The position numbers and the translations under genes were made by a program. Below the pieces are notes generated by a model. The model saw only the letters and a program-made list of their open reading frames with translations, made no database searches and was not told where the DNA came from. DNA of 64,000 nucleotides from contig OZ176054.1 of the NCBI GenBank assembly GCA_964247055.1, forward strand, positions 2,542,001-2,606,000, read 5' to 3'. The stretch comes from Paragordius varius. Its lineage: Eukaryota; Nematomorpha. This document shows positions 1 to 14,700 of this stretch, piece by piece (within the stretch, counting starts at the first letter, position 1; each line of letters begins with the position of its first letter).

Positions 1-185
1 TAATCGATTCGGATATCCGGAGACAATCTTAACTTCTTGTTATATTTCTCATAAATGATATTACAATATTATGTAATTAAATATTTAATAAATTTGTGTT
101 ATTACATTATTTTATTGAGTTAGATAATTTAATAAAATGGTTGATTTGAGATATTGTATATTTAGTTGTTCTTGTAAAATATTAA

Positions 186-325
186 ATATGAGGAGAGGCT
201 ATGAGACACCATTTTTAACCCGTCCGTGCTTTTACGGGTAGATATGGCGCCACTTGTATTACTCTATTGTCTTGGGATGTCAAAAATTTATCCACCGTAA
301 TTTTTCTGCGGTCCTCACAAAATAT
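186..325 (+). other. GC-richer patch, possible small structured RNA
   Basis: About 140 bases are clearly less AT-rich than their surroundings. They hold a stem (CCCGT paired with ACGGG near 219-238) and a second stem ACCG/CGGT that encloses TAATTTTTCTG, which resembles an Sm-protein binding site. This arrangement is seen in spliceosomal and spliced-leader RNAs, but I could not match the sequence to U1, U2, U4, U5, U6, U11 or U12. It may equally be chance or an old repeat. Confidence 0.15.
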
Positions 326-1532
326 TATAATTGTTGATATTATAAAAATAAAAAGATTCTTACTTTAGAAACAATTTGTAGACTCGTTCTTTTAAAGACT
401 TGTAAGCAACAGAGAATCCTGATACATTTTCTGTAATAAGATTATATGTCTCATCAGGATATATATATGTTTGCATTGTATACCAGAAAAGAAACAATTT
501 CAGTTTTTTTATACCAACTATCTCAAGAGAGGCGTTATTTTTTTTCTCAATACTCTCGCTATAAATTATGACTTAAGCTTTTTCACAACTGGCATAAAAT
601 AAATTTATTAATAATTTCCATTTAAATAAATATATATCAAAAATAATGCTAAATTGTAATAATTAATTTAGAAACCAATTTAAAACCTTTTAATTTTTAC
701 AATTATTGCGTGATGGCATCGTAATACAAGACTAGTATGTAAATGTAATTATGTTTATCAAGATCATCATGCAGAATAAAAAAAATTCAAATTTAAATAA
801 ATATTATAAAAGTGAGTTGAGTATATATGGTATTCTTTGGGCATTGTGTTTTCATGATAATGTAATAAATATAAAACTACTACTGCAATAAATTATATCA
901 ATATAAATGTTACATACATTATTTTAATTACTAGAAAAATAATTTAAATTATATTTGTCTTCATCCGTGTCTGATGTTTTATCCAGGAGTGAACTGTGGT
1001 ACGAAATTGCGATATTACCTTCATACTTTGTTGTCTCTGTGCCTTGTTATATATAAAAAAGTTTGTAATTTTATTTAATTATGCGGCTTTAACCCAAAAC
1101 ATTTAAGAATTGACCATATAAAAAATATAAATATAAAACACTGCCAAACAGCTGAATAAATCATCAGTACATTCGCCATAATTGATTAAAATATAAATAA
1201 AAAGTATTTTAACGCAAAAAAGTGATAATATATATATTGATACAAACATGAATCAGAATTATCATGGTTGGTTTGGACCTTACGTGTGTTTTTAGGAAAG
1301 TTAATTTTACTTATGTGGTATTTTTCCATATCAATTTCAAAATTACTTGGTGAAACTTAAACTCTTTATTCAAAATATCGATCAAATATATCTATCTATG
1401 TATTAACAAAGCAATAGAATATTTATGCTAATTTTATTTTTTTATATAAGCTCCAATGTCTCAAAATTCTAAACCCTTTCTAAAATCGACTAGTTTTCTT
1501 ATAAATAGGCAAACTCAGGAGATTGCACGATA

Positions 1533-1790
1533 ATAAATTACAGTTTAAATTCACCCTTGAATAATTCAATACCCTAAAATAAATTGTGTGTTTATCTACG
1601 ATTAAAAATTACCTTTATTTATGAAATTCTTAAAATATAAAATTCTGTTTAAAATTAATTAAATGCTGAAAAAACAATAAACTATGTCGTAAAAAAATGA
1701 TGAGTTGCATTAGCCCCAAAACACATTATTCAATTTTAGGGTGAATTTCAACGGTTCAAGGGTGAATTTGAATTGTAAATGGTATATTTT
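1533..1790. repeat. Small inverted-repeat element, family F2 (short form)
   Basis: The left side reads TTTAAATTCACCCTTGA. The right side carries the inverted form, with AAGGGTGAATTTGAATTGTA and then AATGGTATA. The same termini bound 50139-50388, and longer relatives lie at 35498-36034 and 42885-43443. The size (about 258 bp), the inverted ends and the absence of coding sequence fit a miniature inverted-repeat transposable element (MITE). No target duplication was established. Confidence 0.65.
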
Positions 1791-2819
1791 TAATATATGT
1801 CAAATTATAGCAAAGCATCATAAAAAGTTATTTAAAAAATGCATATTTTGCTTTTGAATATATATTTTAGCAAAATTTTTAGGGACGTGTTTTATGGTCC
1901 AAACGGTAACACTTTGAGATATTATAAAAATACTTTCATTATATAATACGATGGCTGTAAAAAAACTAGCCAATTTCAGAGCGTTCCAAAATTTTGGGAT
2001 TCCCACATCTAAATTAACATTTTATATAAATATTGTTTTGTGTTTAAAATAAAGTTTTTTTTATAAATTTTTCAGGTATTTCCACCAAAAAAATCATTTT
2101 TCCGACTTTTTGTTCAATCTTTACAAGGGTGTAAATAATTTGTGTAGTAAAACCCGAATCCAAAAGCTCCATGAGATTTTTATCAGAGTATGTACATTTA
2201 TTAGGATATTTATTATGTACACTCATGTAAAATATCAAAACGCTTGATAAAACTCCAATATTTTTAAAGGCGTTTTGAATGCTCCTATAAATTTTAATGT
2301 ATTTATAGCAGCTTCGGTCAAAAACTAAAATTTAGGCCAAAATAGGCTGTAGATTCTTAGCTCTCCTTATATTTATTAGTGTAAATGACTTAGAATTTAG
2401 GAGCTGCATTTTTCAAATAGAGATAGGTATTTTTATTATGTTTTTAAAAATACAAGGCTAAATATTTTAATAGTTTTAAAATTATATGCCACATCTAACC
2501 AAAAGTTTACTTAAGTTTTAGTAGCGTTTAATTAAAATTTGTATACTTTTATATCTTGAGACATAATTTAAATATATTAAGTTTAACAAAACTCCAAAAA
2601 CGCTGTATAAAAATTAATGGAGTTATATTTAAAGCCTTCTGCATTGATAATATCAAGCTTTTTGATGCACATAATAATTAATTATAGGCAAAAATATTAT
2701 TTGATTGGAGTTTGGGTTTATATGGAGTCTGACCCATTATTCTATCTATATATAATTTTGGTCTCTTGAACCATTCAAACAAAATAAATTTGGCCCACCA
2801 ATATTTATATAATATTAGC

Positions 2820-5800
2820 CTAGATAAAACTACGTTTAACGACAACAAATCCAAAAATGGAAAAAGATATGCAAGCGAAAAAAATCAAAACGATCGAGAC
2901 AGCTGAATTATAATATTTTACAAAAATTAGGAACAATTTGAAAAACATCTGGTTAATATTTTTAAAAGCCAAACCTCCAAATGTCAATCCATGTGTTGTT
3001 GCATTTGTATTTATATGACTTGTGGCGTGATAATAAACTTCGCCTTTTTCCATATTATTATTATTATCGGATGGATCGTTATGTAGAACATTTTTAAAAC
3101 TATTAATATTATCATTGAAGTGGCTGGTATCGCTAAGGTTGATAAAAGTTTCACGTTCATAGCTGTTAGCCAATTCAGAAAAGGGTAAAAAACTTTTACG
3201 GTTGATACCTACGGTGATATTATCTTTATTGGTATTTGTATCAAAATAAAAATTTGGACCAGAACCCATTTTATAGGTTGATGGGTTTGGGTTGTGTGCC
3301 ATGCCTGAAAATTGATTTTTTATATTCTCAGCATTATCAATACCTAACTGTAAAGGCTGATTCTGAAGCAGGGCTAAGGGAACAGATGTATCTTCTTTAT
3401 TTAAATTTAGGGCTTGTGAAGGCATTTGTTGGACGACTTGATCGCAATTAAAAATATTGCCTATATTTATAATGATTAACAATTATATATATGATATTTA
3501 ATGAGTTTATATGATTATTTTATATTTATTCCTTAATCTTCTTTTATCGATAAATAATAACTCTAAAATTTATTATTTACGGCTTAAGAAATTTTAATTC
3601 CTCTGTATATATATATATATACATATATATTTATTTTATTGATTTTTGCCACCATGAATTTTTTAGCGAGGTCCTAACTTTTTGATAACGAATGCTATAT
3701 TTAAAAAAAACAGCATCCATAATATATGCTTGTTTAATAGAAGTCTCTGCATTAAAGTATGACTGATAAAAGATCATTAACTCAATAGTAATTTCGTTAT
3801 AAGGCAAGTAAGTATATTGTACTAAAAGTTTTAAGCTTATTAATAAACCATTTTGTGATTAATTTTTTTAGCTTTTGTATCAGTTGGTGCATTTTATAAT
3901 TTTAAATTAATTAAAGCGTTGTAAATGTAAGTACAGCGATATTAGAATTTAAGAAATTAAATTAATAAATCTTCTTTCTTTCTTATACCGCTATACGACA
4001 AGTAGCTTAGGTACCTTGAATGTAGATTAAAATTTGTAAAATCAAAAATTATTCTTCCTACTTCCCATAGTGTTTATTAATCCGCTTCCCCCATTAATGC
4101 TGTGTTGATAATCGGGGAGAGAAATTTCATCGATGGCATCAGTATTTGGTATGCAATTATCAGTAGTATTTCTCGAACATAAAGGGTTATTTCCTAGCGA
4201 AAAATTGGTATTAATATTATTATTTATTAGCGTTGAATGAGATGTGCCTTGACCAACAGTCGTCGATGATGATAAATCTATTGGCCTCATCACTGGTCTA
4301 ATACGGCGACTATGACGAAAAAAATGCCGTCTTGCCCCTAAAGCACTCAGCTGTTTCATACGTCGTTCTTTAGATCGGCGATTCTGAAACCAAACCTATA
4401 AAAGCAAAAAATTCTTAGTTAATATGATGTATATGTCCCACTTAAAATTATCGGAAGGGGCGTAAAAGAGAAGGGATTAATAATCGATGACGCTTCTTGT
4501 GGGCAAAATATAAAATCGTTTTTACAGGCCAATAAAAATTTATTAAATATAAGGTAAACGTTTTATTGAAATTAAACATTAAAAGGTTAATTTAACCTAA
4601 AATTGCATTTCCCATTAAATTTTAGGAATATATTAATTTATCCATCCGTTTTACTTTTCTCAACTTATTGAATCACTGATGTTACAAAGTTGTCTGCTGT
4701 TAAGCGTTATTGCCTTTAATTCGCTTATCAGCCGTTTACTTCCAAGCTTAATAAAGAGTTTATCTTGGATTTTTTTTAAAAAACGGTTATATCAGAAATA
4801 TTAATTTAAATAAATTATAAATTACATTACTCTTAATTGGTTTTTTCTCATAATTTAATTAAAAAATCATTGATAGAATCATAGCGTGAAACATGCTTTG
4901 TAAATCATAACTCTTTTAATTTTTTTCGATAAATTTGCAAACATAACAAATATGTTGTGAAAATTTATCATGAAAAGCAATTCGTAACATTTTTAATTAA
5001 CCAAAACACTTAGGAATGAATAGCTCATTTTATTTCGGTTAAAATAATATAAATTTTAATTAGTAAAATATAAATTTTGTAACAATTATGTTACCATATA
5101 TTATCCTATGTGATGAAAAACTGTGTAGATGTTGAATTAGAAACAATTTAGCAAAGTACGGTGAATTCATTAAAAAAATTTTCATATTATTCTAATAAGA
5201 AAATTAAAAGCTTCTATTGTTACAACATATTTTTAAATAATAATTTTGGTAATACAAAATCAGCTATTTTAAGACAATTCATATTGTATTTGTTTTAAAA
5301 GAATCATGTGTTTTACCTGTATAACTCGCATATTAAGTCCTGTGTCACGAGCTAATTGCTCTCTAATGTGTCTCGTAGGTTTTGGTGTGTTCGAGAAGGC
5401 CGTTTTTAGCGTTTCAAGCTGTTTGGCTTTTATGGTGGTTCGCGGACCGCGGCGTTTATTATTATTAGTACTGCTGCTACATCCTGTTCCAGCAATCATT
5501 AAACTACTGTTACTACTTGACAAACCACCGACAGAATTCGGAAAATAATTTCCATCTATTTTTGCAAAATAAATGGTTTTTAGTTCACTTATATTTAAAG
5601 TTTTTATTAGCCAAAACGCAAAAATTGTTGGGAGTTAGTTAAGGAATTTAATTGTTAAATATGATCGTAGATAAATGAATAGGTAAATTATTTATCGACT
5701 GTGTGGCATAATATCATATTAGTAAATCTTTAATTTAACAGATGCCTTTTCAAAAAATAATTACCGAAATGGGTATTAAACAAAAATTATGGGGAATACT

Positions 5801-8800
5801 ACAGATTTATATTTTAGCCCTTTAGAAATTCTTATGTGCAAGCCTATTTCGCTAATTTTTTTGTTTCTATAATTGGTTCACAATCAATTATAATCTTAAA
5901 AATTAATAATGTTTTATCATATCATAGAGTAAAATTATAAATTTTACCTTTGTTAAGATTGTAGGAAGGATGTTTGACGTCTCCAAGGCCGCCCCCAGTT
6001 CCCAAAGGATACATTGCTTGTTGTTCATTAGCACCGTTTGTATTGTAGTAGGAGGCGGAGGACGGAACGGCATTACCAGAAAAAGCTACATTTTGTGACA
6101 TAAGCTCCTCTCCACCAATTCCAGTGATGGTCTCATTTTTAAGGCCTTTTTTATTGTAATAAGCAGGATGGCGACCAGTTAATAATTCACTGTTTAGTGC
6201 ATACAAGTCTGTACTAGTTTGATCATCTGAGAGATTATCAACCTCATCATCTATATCTTCGTCTGGGTCATCCAGAACGTCATCAACTTCATCATCGGAA
6301 AATTCGTCGTTTAAATCGCCCTCCATTTTGTCGTCGTAATCCTGTTCAAATTCGTCTTCTTCGGTTAATGGTTCTTCTACTATGGTATTTTCGTCTAGAT
6401 CCGATGAGACATCATTTGCTTGAGCGACATATGTTGTCTTTTCTTCACTTTGTTGTCCATCTTTGTTAATAGTGTTTGTGGCTAAAAATTGATGTTGTAT
6501 ATTTAAATTGTATTCATATCATTGCATTAAAACGGAGTTTAAGATGTCGTTTATACCGCGCATGGAAATCGACCTATCGTGCCAACAATTTTTCACCCAT
6601 TGATTAAAAAAGGTTTTTTTATATTGTCACAATTTTTTAAGATTTCCAAAAAAGCCCGATGATATCCTACAAAATAAGCCATATGACTAAATAAAATGTA
6701 AAATAAATCATTTAAATATCCCTCTACCTTTTGTCATCTCGATGGAAGAGGTGAGTGTTGGACATTTACTGGTCTCATTTGTGTTTGGATCAATGCTACC
6801 CGTTTTATTTTGGACTTTTTTACGTTTCGTATTGGTGATGCTAGTTGCAACATTGTGTTTTTGTTTCAAATGTTCAAATTGATTGATAAAACTGTACTTT
6901 GATAGGAATGGCGAAACATTCTTAATACCTTTGCTAGTTTTGGGTGAATTTTTGCTAAAATCCCCAATATTATTGCTTTTGTCAAATGTATTTATAGTGT
7001 CTTTAAAGTTTTTGCAAGTGGTGTCACTCAATGTCTTGTCATTATTGGAGACATTTTTGGTATTTTGAAGTAATACCTGTGGTGCGGAAGCGTTTTTATT
7101 CTCTCTTTCAGTATTATGCGTAATATTATTATATATATCGTTTGTGTTGGTGGCTATTTAAATAATTTATAAAATAGTAATGATAAAATAAAATTATTAT
7201 ATTTCCAAAAAAATTAATGACTTACAACTATTTGAGCATGAGAAAAAATTTAAATAATCATCGCGACAAATGTATTGTTTCTCGTCAAACACATAAAGTT
7301 GTTCTCCGGTTGAAACTTGCCTCCGACAAATCATGCAAACGAAACATTTGATATGGAAAACGGCATTCCTTGCTCTTCTGACCAAATCTGTAGGACTGAG
7401 TCCTAAACCACATCCACTGCACTTTGTTCCATACCGTCTAAAAAATAATTTATTTTAATTTTATTATCATTTATCTGTTTTAAATATGGATTTGAAAAAA
7501 TTTTTTAGATACACTGAACAATGGGCTTTCAGAATTGAAAAATTGAAGTTCAAACGCCATTTAGGAAAAATAAATGCAAAAAAGGTCGCAAACACCTTAT
7601 TAACAATATTTTAGCTATATTTATATAAATATGAAGTTAAACGCCTTAAATATCTTCTGCTTAAATTAAACCATCCAACGTAACCCCAATAATTTTAAAA
7701 TTAAAAAAATACTTTTTTGGGATTTTGCTAAATATTGTCAACTCTTATCTCAAAAGCCTCATAACTTGGGGAAACATACAATTTAGATATAAAATTTACT
7801 AGTATAATCATGAAAATTTTAGTCAATTTATAATTTTGCCTAAGTAACGCTAAGTTTTGAATACATGGCATCCTTTATTTATTTATCAGCATAGGAATAC
7901 TATGAGAAGTTTTTTTAAAATATAGGCTGTATTTTATCCATTGTAAACTTATTATTTAATTTAATTTTTAAAAATACCGAAGCTTTTACAAAAATAGCAT
8001 GTAAAAAAATTAGTAAACAATCTTTTTTTAGAAAAGCTTAGAGTTTTACCTATTTTAGGCTTTGACAATTCTAAATATTATTATGTTTACCGTAAAAAAT
8101 TTGAGCGGTTAATTTTATGTTTCAAAAAATTAAAGAAAACGGATAATCACCTGTTTGGCACATTTATTTGCATTCATTTCTTTTATATGGCTTACTGAAA
8201 AGCCCACCAATTATATTTAACTCTTGAGTCGCCAAAACGAACAAACTGATTCCAAAAATTGGCCGCTATGAATAGCATACTTGTGAAAAAAAATTATTTG
8301 TATTGCTTCTAGTACCCTAAACTTAAGTCTCAATTAATAATTAGGGATGCATTGATATTTTGTGCTTAAGGTAATTTAAACACAATACAATTTAATATAT
8401 TACATGCTAAATTTTATAATATAATGACGCATGATATAACCCACTTCCGTTGAAAAAATATATTTCCGATTTTTACAATTAATGCGCTTGTATTGTCCGA
8501 ACATTTCTTAAACTTTTGAATAAAAGTATATCCAGATTGTTAAAAAACCTTTTGAAAATTTTACATGTATACTGTGTGCCAGATTGCAAACAATATACAA
8601 AATTACAATACATTGTTTCGTTTTGGGTCTAGCAAGTCTAGTCAAGCAAAAAGTAATACGGTAAATATTTGAATAAATTATACCATCATCATATTATAAA
8701 AAAAGTAAAAGATATAATTTATTAAGTTGTTAACAAACATTTATTTATTGCTTTGGAGTAAATTATTTTTAAGGTTAATAATTCATATAACCTCTAACAC

Positions 8801-11725
8801 ATATGTTTCAAGTGCATAGACATACACCAATTTTTTTCGGCATTTTTTCGTCAAAGAAAAAAATGCCCTAAAGCTTTTCACAATGTGTGTGAAACTTACA
8901 TATTTATTGATGTAATTATGATGCTTACTTTAACTAAAACAAATTTATTTAAAATTGAATCTAAAACAATAATAATTTATAGGCACTTAGAGCCAGTGAA
9001 TGAGCAATAAAATGGCTGTGATAACATACGTTAAAATGAAATGGAAAATAGTCACCATTTTTATGGCTCAGAAAAATTAAAACCCTTTAACTAAAAAAGA
9101 TATGGGAAACTATGAATTTAATAAAGTCTATTTTAAAACGTGGGATGGTTCTTACTATAAGCATATCGGCTACATAATATATTATGTCCCAATTGGTCAA
9201 TTTTTTAACATTCTAATTAGCTAATCAGTTGAGTACTTTCACTCTTTAGTCGGTGTTGCAAATGTTGTTCAGCGTTAGACTATTTCAGGATAATATATCA
9301 GAATACTGATCTTTTAGCAAAAATATTGAATGAAAGAGGAAGCACATCCTAAATAAGTTAGTAAACACCCTCACATATTTATTGAAAAGTAAAAGCTATT
9401 CATGATTATGTGGTCGCTTTGACTGTCTTTTTTGCAAACGCCATCAGTCTATATCGCCGACGAGTTTAGTAATATCGTTAGTTGACATCAAATAATATGT
9501 TTAATATAGTATATTTTATATGGTATTTAACATTTTATGAAATATTTTGGTAATTATAGATTTAAATATATATAATCCGTATTTGATAATTAACTATTAT
9601 ACTTTTAAATTCATAATTTTTATACAATACGGTTTAACAAATAATACTGGAACTAATAAATTATGATTGGTCGAATTAACTTGGACCCTTTTTTTATACA
9701 AAAATATATAATTTTAAAAATTGGTTCTTTGTTATTGTGAACTCTTCTCTCTAGCCATCATAGTATTTATTATTGATTGGGATTGATTTTAGATTTTGAT
9801 AAAAAAATCATTTCCGTTTCCTCGAAATCTATATATTTATAAAAATGGAAAATGCTGGCTTTGTGATCTGGTACAGGAAAACCGGTAGACCCAATCAAAT
9901 CCAAATATCGAAAAAATATAATCATTAATGAATGCCCCGACAATAGCTTCGCCCTTTTTTTGAAATAGGCCCCCAGTTCGGGCCCACCCCGTATGAAAAA
10001 CGGGTTTTTTTTGAAAACAGAAGTCCACAAAATCGTGTTTTTGAGACAATTTTCCGGAGAACGTGTTGGACCATTCAATTTCAAATATGATTTTTGTTTA
10101 CTTATTTTCGATTGCGCCGAACATAGTCGAGTCACTTTTTTGATTTAGGCCCTCTTTTTACCCGCTCCCCCCGTAAAATGCCATTTTTTTCAAAAAACTA
10201 AGTCCACAAAAATAATTTTCTAAATCGATTTTTCGCCCTAGGTATGAGACCGTAAAAATTCAATAAAGATTCCACGTATTCCCTGTTAAAAGGCAAAAAT
10301 TTTAGTCCACCGTTTATTTGATGATAGCTGCTGGGTAAGGAGCTACCCGCTAAAAACTGATTTTTCATATAACTTTGTGAACTGTTTCCGGAAAACCGGT
10401 GATCCCAATCAAATCCAAATATCGAAAAAATATAATCATTAATGAATGCCCCGACAATAGCTTCGCCCTTTTTTGGAATTAGGTCCCCAGTTCGGGCCCA
10501 CCCCGTGTGAAAAATGGGTTAAGTCAATTTTTTGGAGAACGTGTTGGACCATTCAATTTCAAATATGAATTTTGTTTACTTATTTTCGATTGCGCCGAAC
10601 ATAGTCGAGTCACTTTTTTGATTTAGGCCCTCTTTTTACCCGCTCCCCCCGTAAAATGCCATTTTTTTCAAAAAACTAAGTCCACAAAAATAATTTTCTA
10701 AATCGATTTTTCGCCCTAGGTATGAGACCGTAAAAATTCGAGAAAGATTTTTCGTATTGCCTGTTAAAAGGCAAAAATTTTAGTCAAGCGATTCTTTGAT
10801 GATAGATGCTGAGTAAGGAGTATCTATCATATGCATAGCATGTTAAAAGATATATGGATATCAATACATTATTTATCCTCATCTATATATTTATAAAAAT
10901 GGAAAATGCTGGCTTTGTGATCTGGTACAGGAAAACCGGTAGACCCAATCAAATCCAAATATCGAAAAAATATAATCATTAATGAATGCCCCGACAATAG
11001 CTTCGCCCTTTTTTTGAAATAGGCCCCCAGTTCGGGCCCACCCCGTATGAAAAACGGGTTTTTTTTGAAAACAGAAGTCCACAAAATCGTGTTTTTGAGA
11101 CAATTTTCCGGAGAACGTGTTGGACCATTCGATTTCAAATATGATTTTTGTTTACTTATTTTCGATTGCGCCGAACATAGTCGAGTCACTTTTTTGATTT
11201 AGGCCCTCTTTTTACCCGCTCCCCCCGTAAAATGCCATTTTTTTCAAAAAACAAAGTCCACAAAAATAATTTTCTAAATCGATTTTTCGCCCTAGGTATG
11301 AGACCGTAAAAATTCAATAAAGATTCCACGTATTCCCTGTTAAAAGGCAAAAATTTTAGACAAGCGTTTCTTTGATGATAGATGCTGAGTAAGGAGTATC
11401 TATCATATGTATAGCATGTTAAAAGATATATGGATATTAATACATTATTTATGGTAATCTATATATTTATAAAAATGGAAAATGCTGGCTTTGTGATCTG
11501 GTACAGGAAAACCGGTAGACCCAATCAAATCCAAACTTCGAACCCCCCCCTCCCCAGAAGTCCGAAGGACTTCCTCGGGCTGCGTAGCAGCACGAGATTC
11601 ACGCTAGTATATAATATAATCAATACTAAATTTACATTCATTTGTATATGATATTTATATTAACCTTATTTTTTTAACAATTTTTTAAACTAAAAAACAG
11701 GCCATTAACCCTTGACTGTTTTTAT

Positions 11726-11767
<42 letters not shown>

Positions 11768-14700
11768 TTAGTTATGATGGTAATTTTAAAATAGTCGTAC
11801 TACATATATCATTATAAATATTTGGATTTTACCTGTTGTAAAAAAATGTGTAAAAAAATCCCGAAAAAATTTAATTTTCCAAAACAACGCAATAATATAT
11901 TTTATAGTGTTTGTTCTTTCCCTCAAAATATTCCCAATTCACCACACATACCCTTTTAAATCTTTAAATTCCCTTTGAAATGCAAAAAAACCCATAAAAT
12001 CATGGTTAAATTTGCTTTTTTATATGAATTAAATTTTTTCATTTCGGCTTTCGATTTACCTGTAAATTTTTATATACTCTATCTCTACGATATTTTATCA
12101 TTACATTGGATTTTGACTAAGCACAGCAAAAGATTGCTTCAATTCAAATGCGTTGCTTAAAAAACTACTTTATTTAAAACCCCATATATTTTGCTACAAA
12201 ACTAATCAAATTTAGAGTTTTTTAAAGTTGCCAATTTGTGTACCAGAGTTATGGTGAAAGCAGTAAGTATGAAAATTCATACAATGTTTTATTTTATGCT
12301 TGAAATACGAGTCTTTTATTTTAAGAATATTTTATTGAAATAATGACGCTCTGTATCAAAAAGGAAATAAATCAACCCAAAAAGATAAAATCTTTTATGA
12401 TGTAAGTTAAAGGAAGAACGCTAAAACAATGACTGCACTATCTATTGTTAATCATCCCAAAATCTAAAAGTTAATTTTCTTGCCCAAATTTTTCCACATC
12501 ATATTGTTAAGGGGTTAGTGACGCGTTCGTTTACTATTTGGCTTAATTTATCTTAGCTAAAAAGACATAACCAACCAAGCATGCATATTTTATTTAGGAA
12601 AAATAAAAATTTGATATCTCTATTTTTAATCGGAAATGGTTGTGGCTTCAATATTATTCATATGTATCGTTTTGGTTAAGCTTTTAAGTTTATTCAGAAT
12701 CAATATTTTTAAAGATGGCTTGCTTCTATCGGAAATCGTTTTTTTAGTAGCCATCAAAAAATTATTTATTTTTTAGTAAAAATAAATATTCTATTGAGGA
12801 AAGTTTTAAACAAATATTTAAAAAAATGTCTATATTTGCCAAAAAATGAATGATAAAATTTTTATCATTCCAATCTAAATTGATTTTTAATGGACATTCT
12901 GTCTTTCTTCCTTTTTAATAGATTTTTAGTTATTTTGTTGACAATGTGTTGAAAGACTATCTCTAGACACACAAAAAATGTCCAAATTCTGTCCTCTATG
13001 CTACTGAGGCAAAAATTTATTCACCATAGGGAATTGTAAAAAAAACTTTTGTGACTATATATACTATTTAACACAAAATTATTTCTAGAATATTTTTATG
13101 TACTCTAAAAATTTGTTTGCATAACATTCCAAAGAATCAATTAATATATATATTGAAATGCCAGAATGTATCATGCGCTTAAGTTTTATAAATAAAAGTG
13201 TTAAATAATAGATAGAGATTGAACAGTCTGCTTGGTTAAATGACAAAAAAACTGTGTGCCGCAAACGCTTTTAAGATTGTGATTAACAATCACATTAAAA
13301 ATTGAAATTATACAGAAAAAGCGTAAAAACCAAAAGAAAAATATTTTTTTCTAAAAGAATACTATGTTTTATTAAAATTGATTATTACTAATCGTGTTGG
13401 GTTAAAAAATAGGAATAAAGTTGTAAAATACTTTGAACATTTCATAACCTTTTAACTTTTTGTCCGCGATGACATATTGCAGTAGTTTTTTTATCCCGGA
13501 ACTCGATGCTGTAAATAAACTGCTGAAAACATGTCAGTTAAAATTTTATTATCAAACATTCTTCTTTTCTATTAGATAAAAAAGCTTATATTCTTTACAA
13601 TTTTCATAGCTTCTTGAGTCTAAAATTTATACAGAACCAAAACACGATTAAATTAAACAGCTGATTTTAAAATCACTAAATATCCACTTTTCATGGTAAA
13701 ATGCAATCCGAAAGCTTACTAAATATATACATTTTTTAACCATAATAAACATTTATTTGCCTATAATATAAGCGTTTTAAAATAAATTAAAGATAAAAAA
13801 TGGCGGCGAAAAAGTTTGAGATGGAAATTATATTACAATTTGCATTGTTTTAAAAAAAAATTTTATGCGCCTAGGCTAAAGAAAGCATATTGTTAAATTC
13901 GGCCCAATACCTTAAATACTTTATAAGATATTCAAATTTAAAATCGCTCTGGAATATAAAACTAACCCAAAAGGTCATGAAGTGTTATTATACCATTTAG
14001 AATCGTAATTAACAGTGTATATGTGAGAAAAATCAAGGTTAGAAAATGTATAGCGGTTTTTTTTGAAAAAAACATATTTATCTTTATGTTTTTTGTCTAC
14101 ATTACTTTCTAAAATATTTTGTATTAAAGTAAATAATTGTCAAAATTTTGTGGAAAAAAATTAATTATCTGTTTTCAAAAGGAAGGTGTCTAACCAATAT
14201 TACATTATTTTCCCTCTTTCTTTATCTAAATTCATGAACTCCGCACACAACCAAAACAAAAATAATTGGTTTTTTTTGCTGTTAGCTTTAATGCAAAAAA
14301 AATTAATTTTTATTAAAAAAATAATTATAGGGTTGATGATTTTTTTGGTTTAAATATAGTGTTTTTGAAGTGACAAATGTTTATTTCATATATATAAATT
14401 ATAATTAGTTTTTTTAAAAATGTTATATATACATGAAACAGAGACAGCCAAAAAAGCTATTAAAATTTAGACAAATTGACTCTCAAGTTATATTATATAG
14501 TGTGTGAGAAATAAAATAAATTATATATACATCTTTTTTCTTTTGAGAGGAAAACACATTTTTTTAAAAGCGGTGGTAAATTATATCTCTTAGCTTTGAA
14601 AACTTTAAAAAACCAAACTTTTATATTTGATGACACTTCATAATGGCAAAGACAAATATTTCAATTTTAGCATTATATAATATTTTTTAATTTAATTTTT

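Larger units (their letters stand above)
1..2819. other. Gene-free flank
   Basis: I see no convincing coding exon here. The short open frames at 1818-2006 and 2044-2238 have no family resemblance and no matching splice sites. The stretch is very AT-rich apart from a GC-richer patch at about 186-325, and it contains a small inverted-repeat element at 1533-1790. It lies downstream of the minus-strand LIM-homeobox gene and probably includes its 3' untranslated region. Confidence 0.6.

Noticed and set aside
9770-10135. Open frames of 106-121 codons repeated at 9770-10135 and 10869-11189
   Set aside because: They are identical because the Helitron array repeats. The peptides have no domain character, and the frames run through the element's non-coding body.
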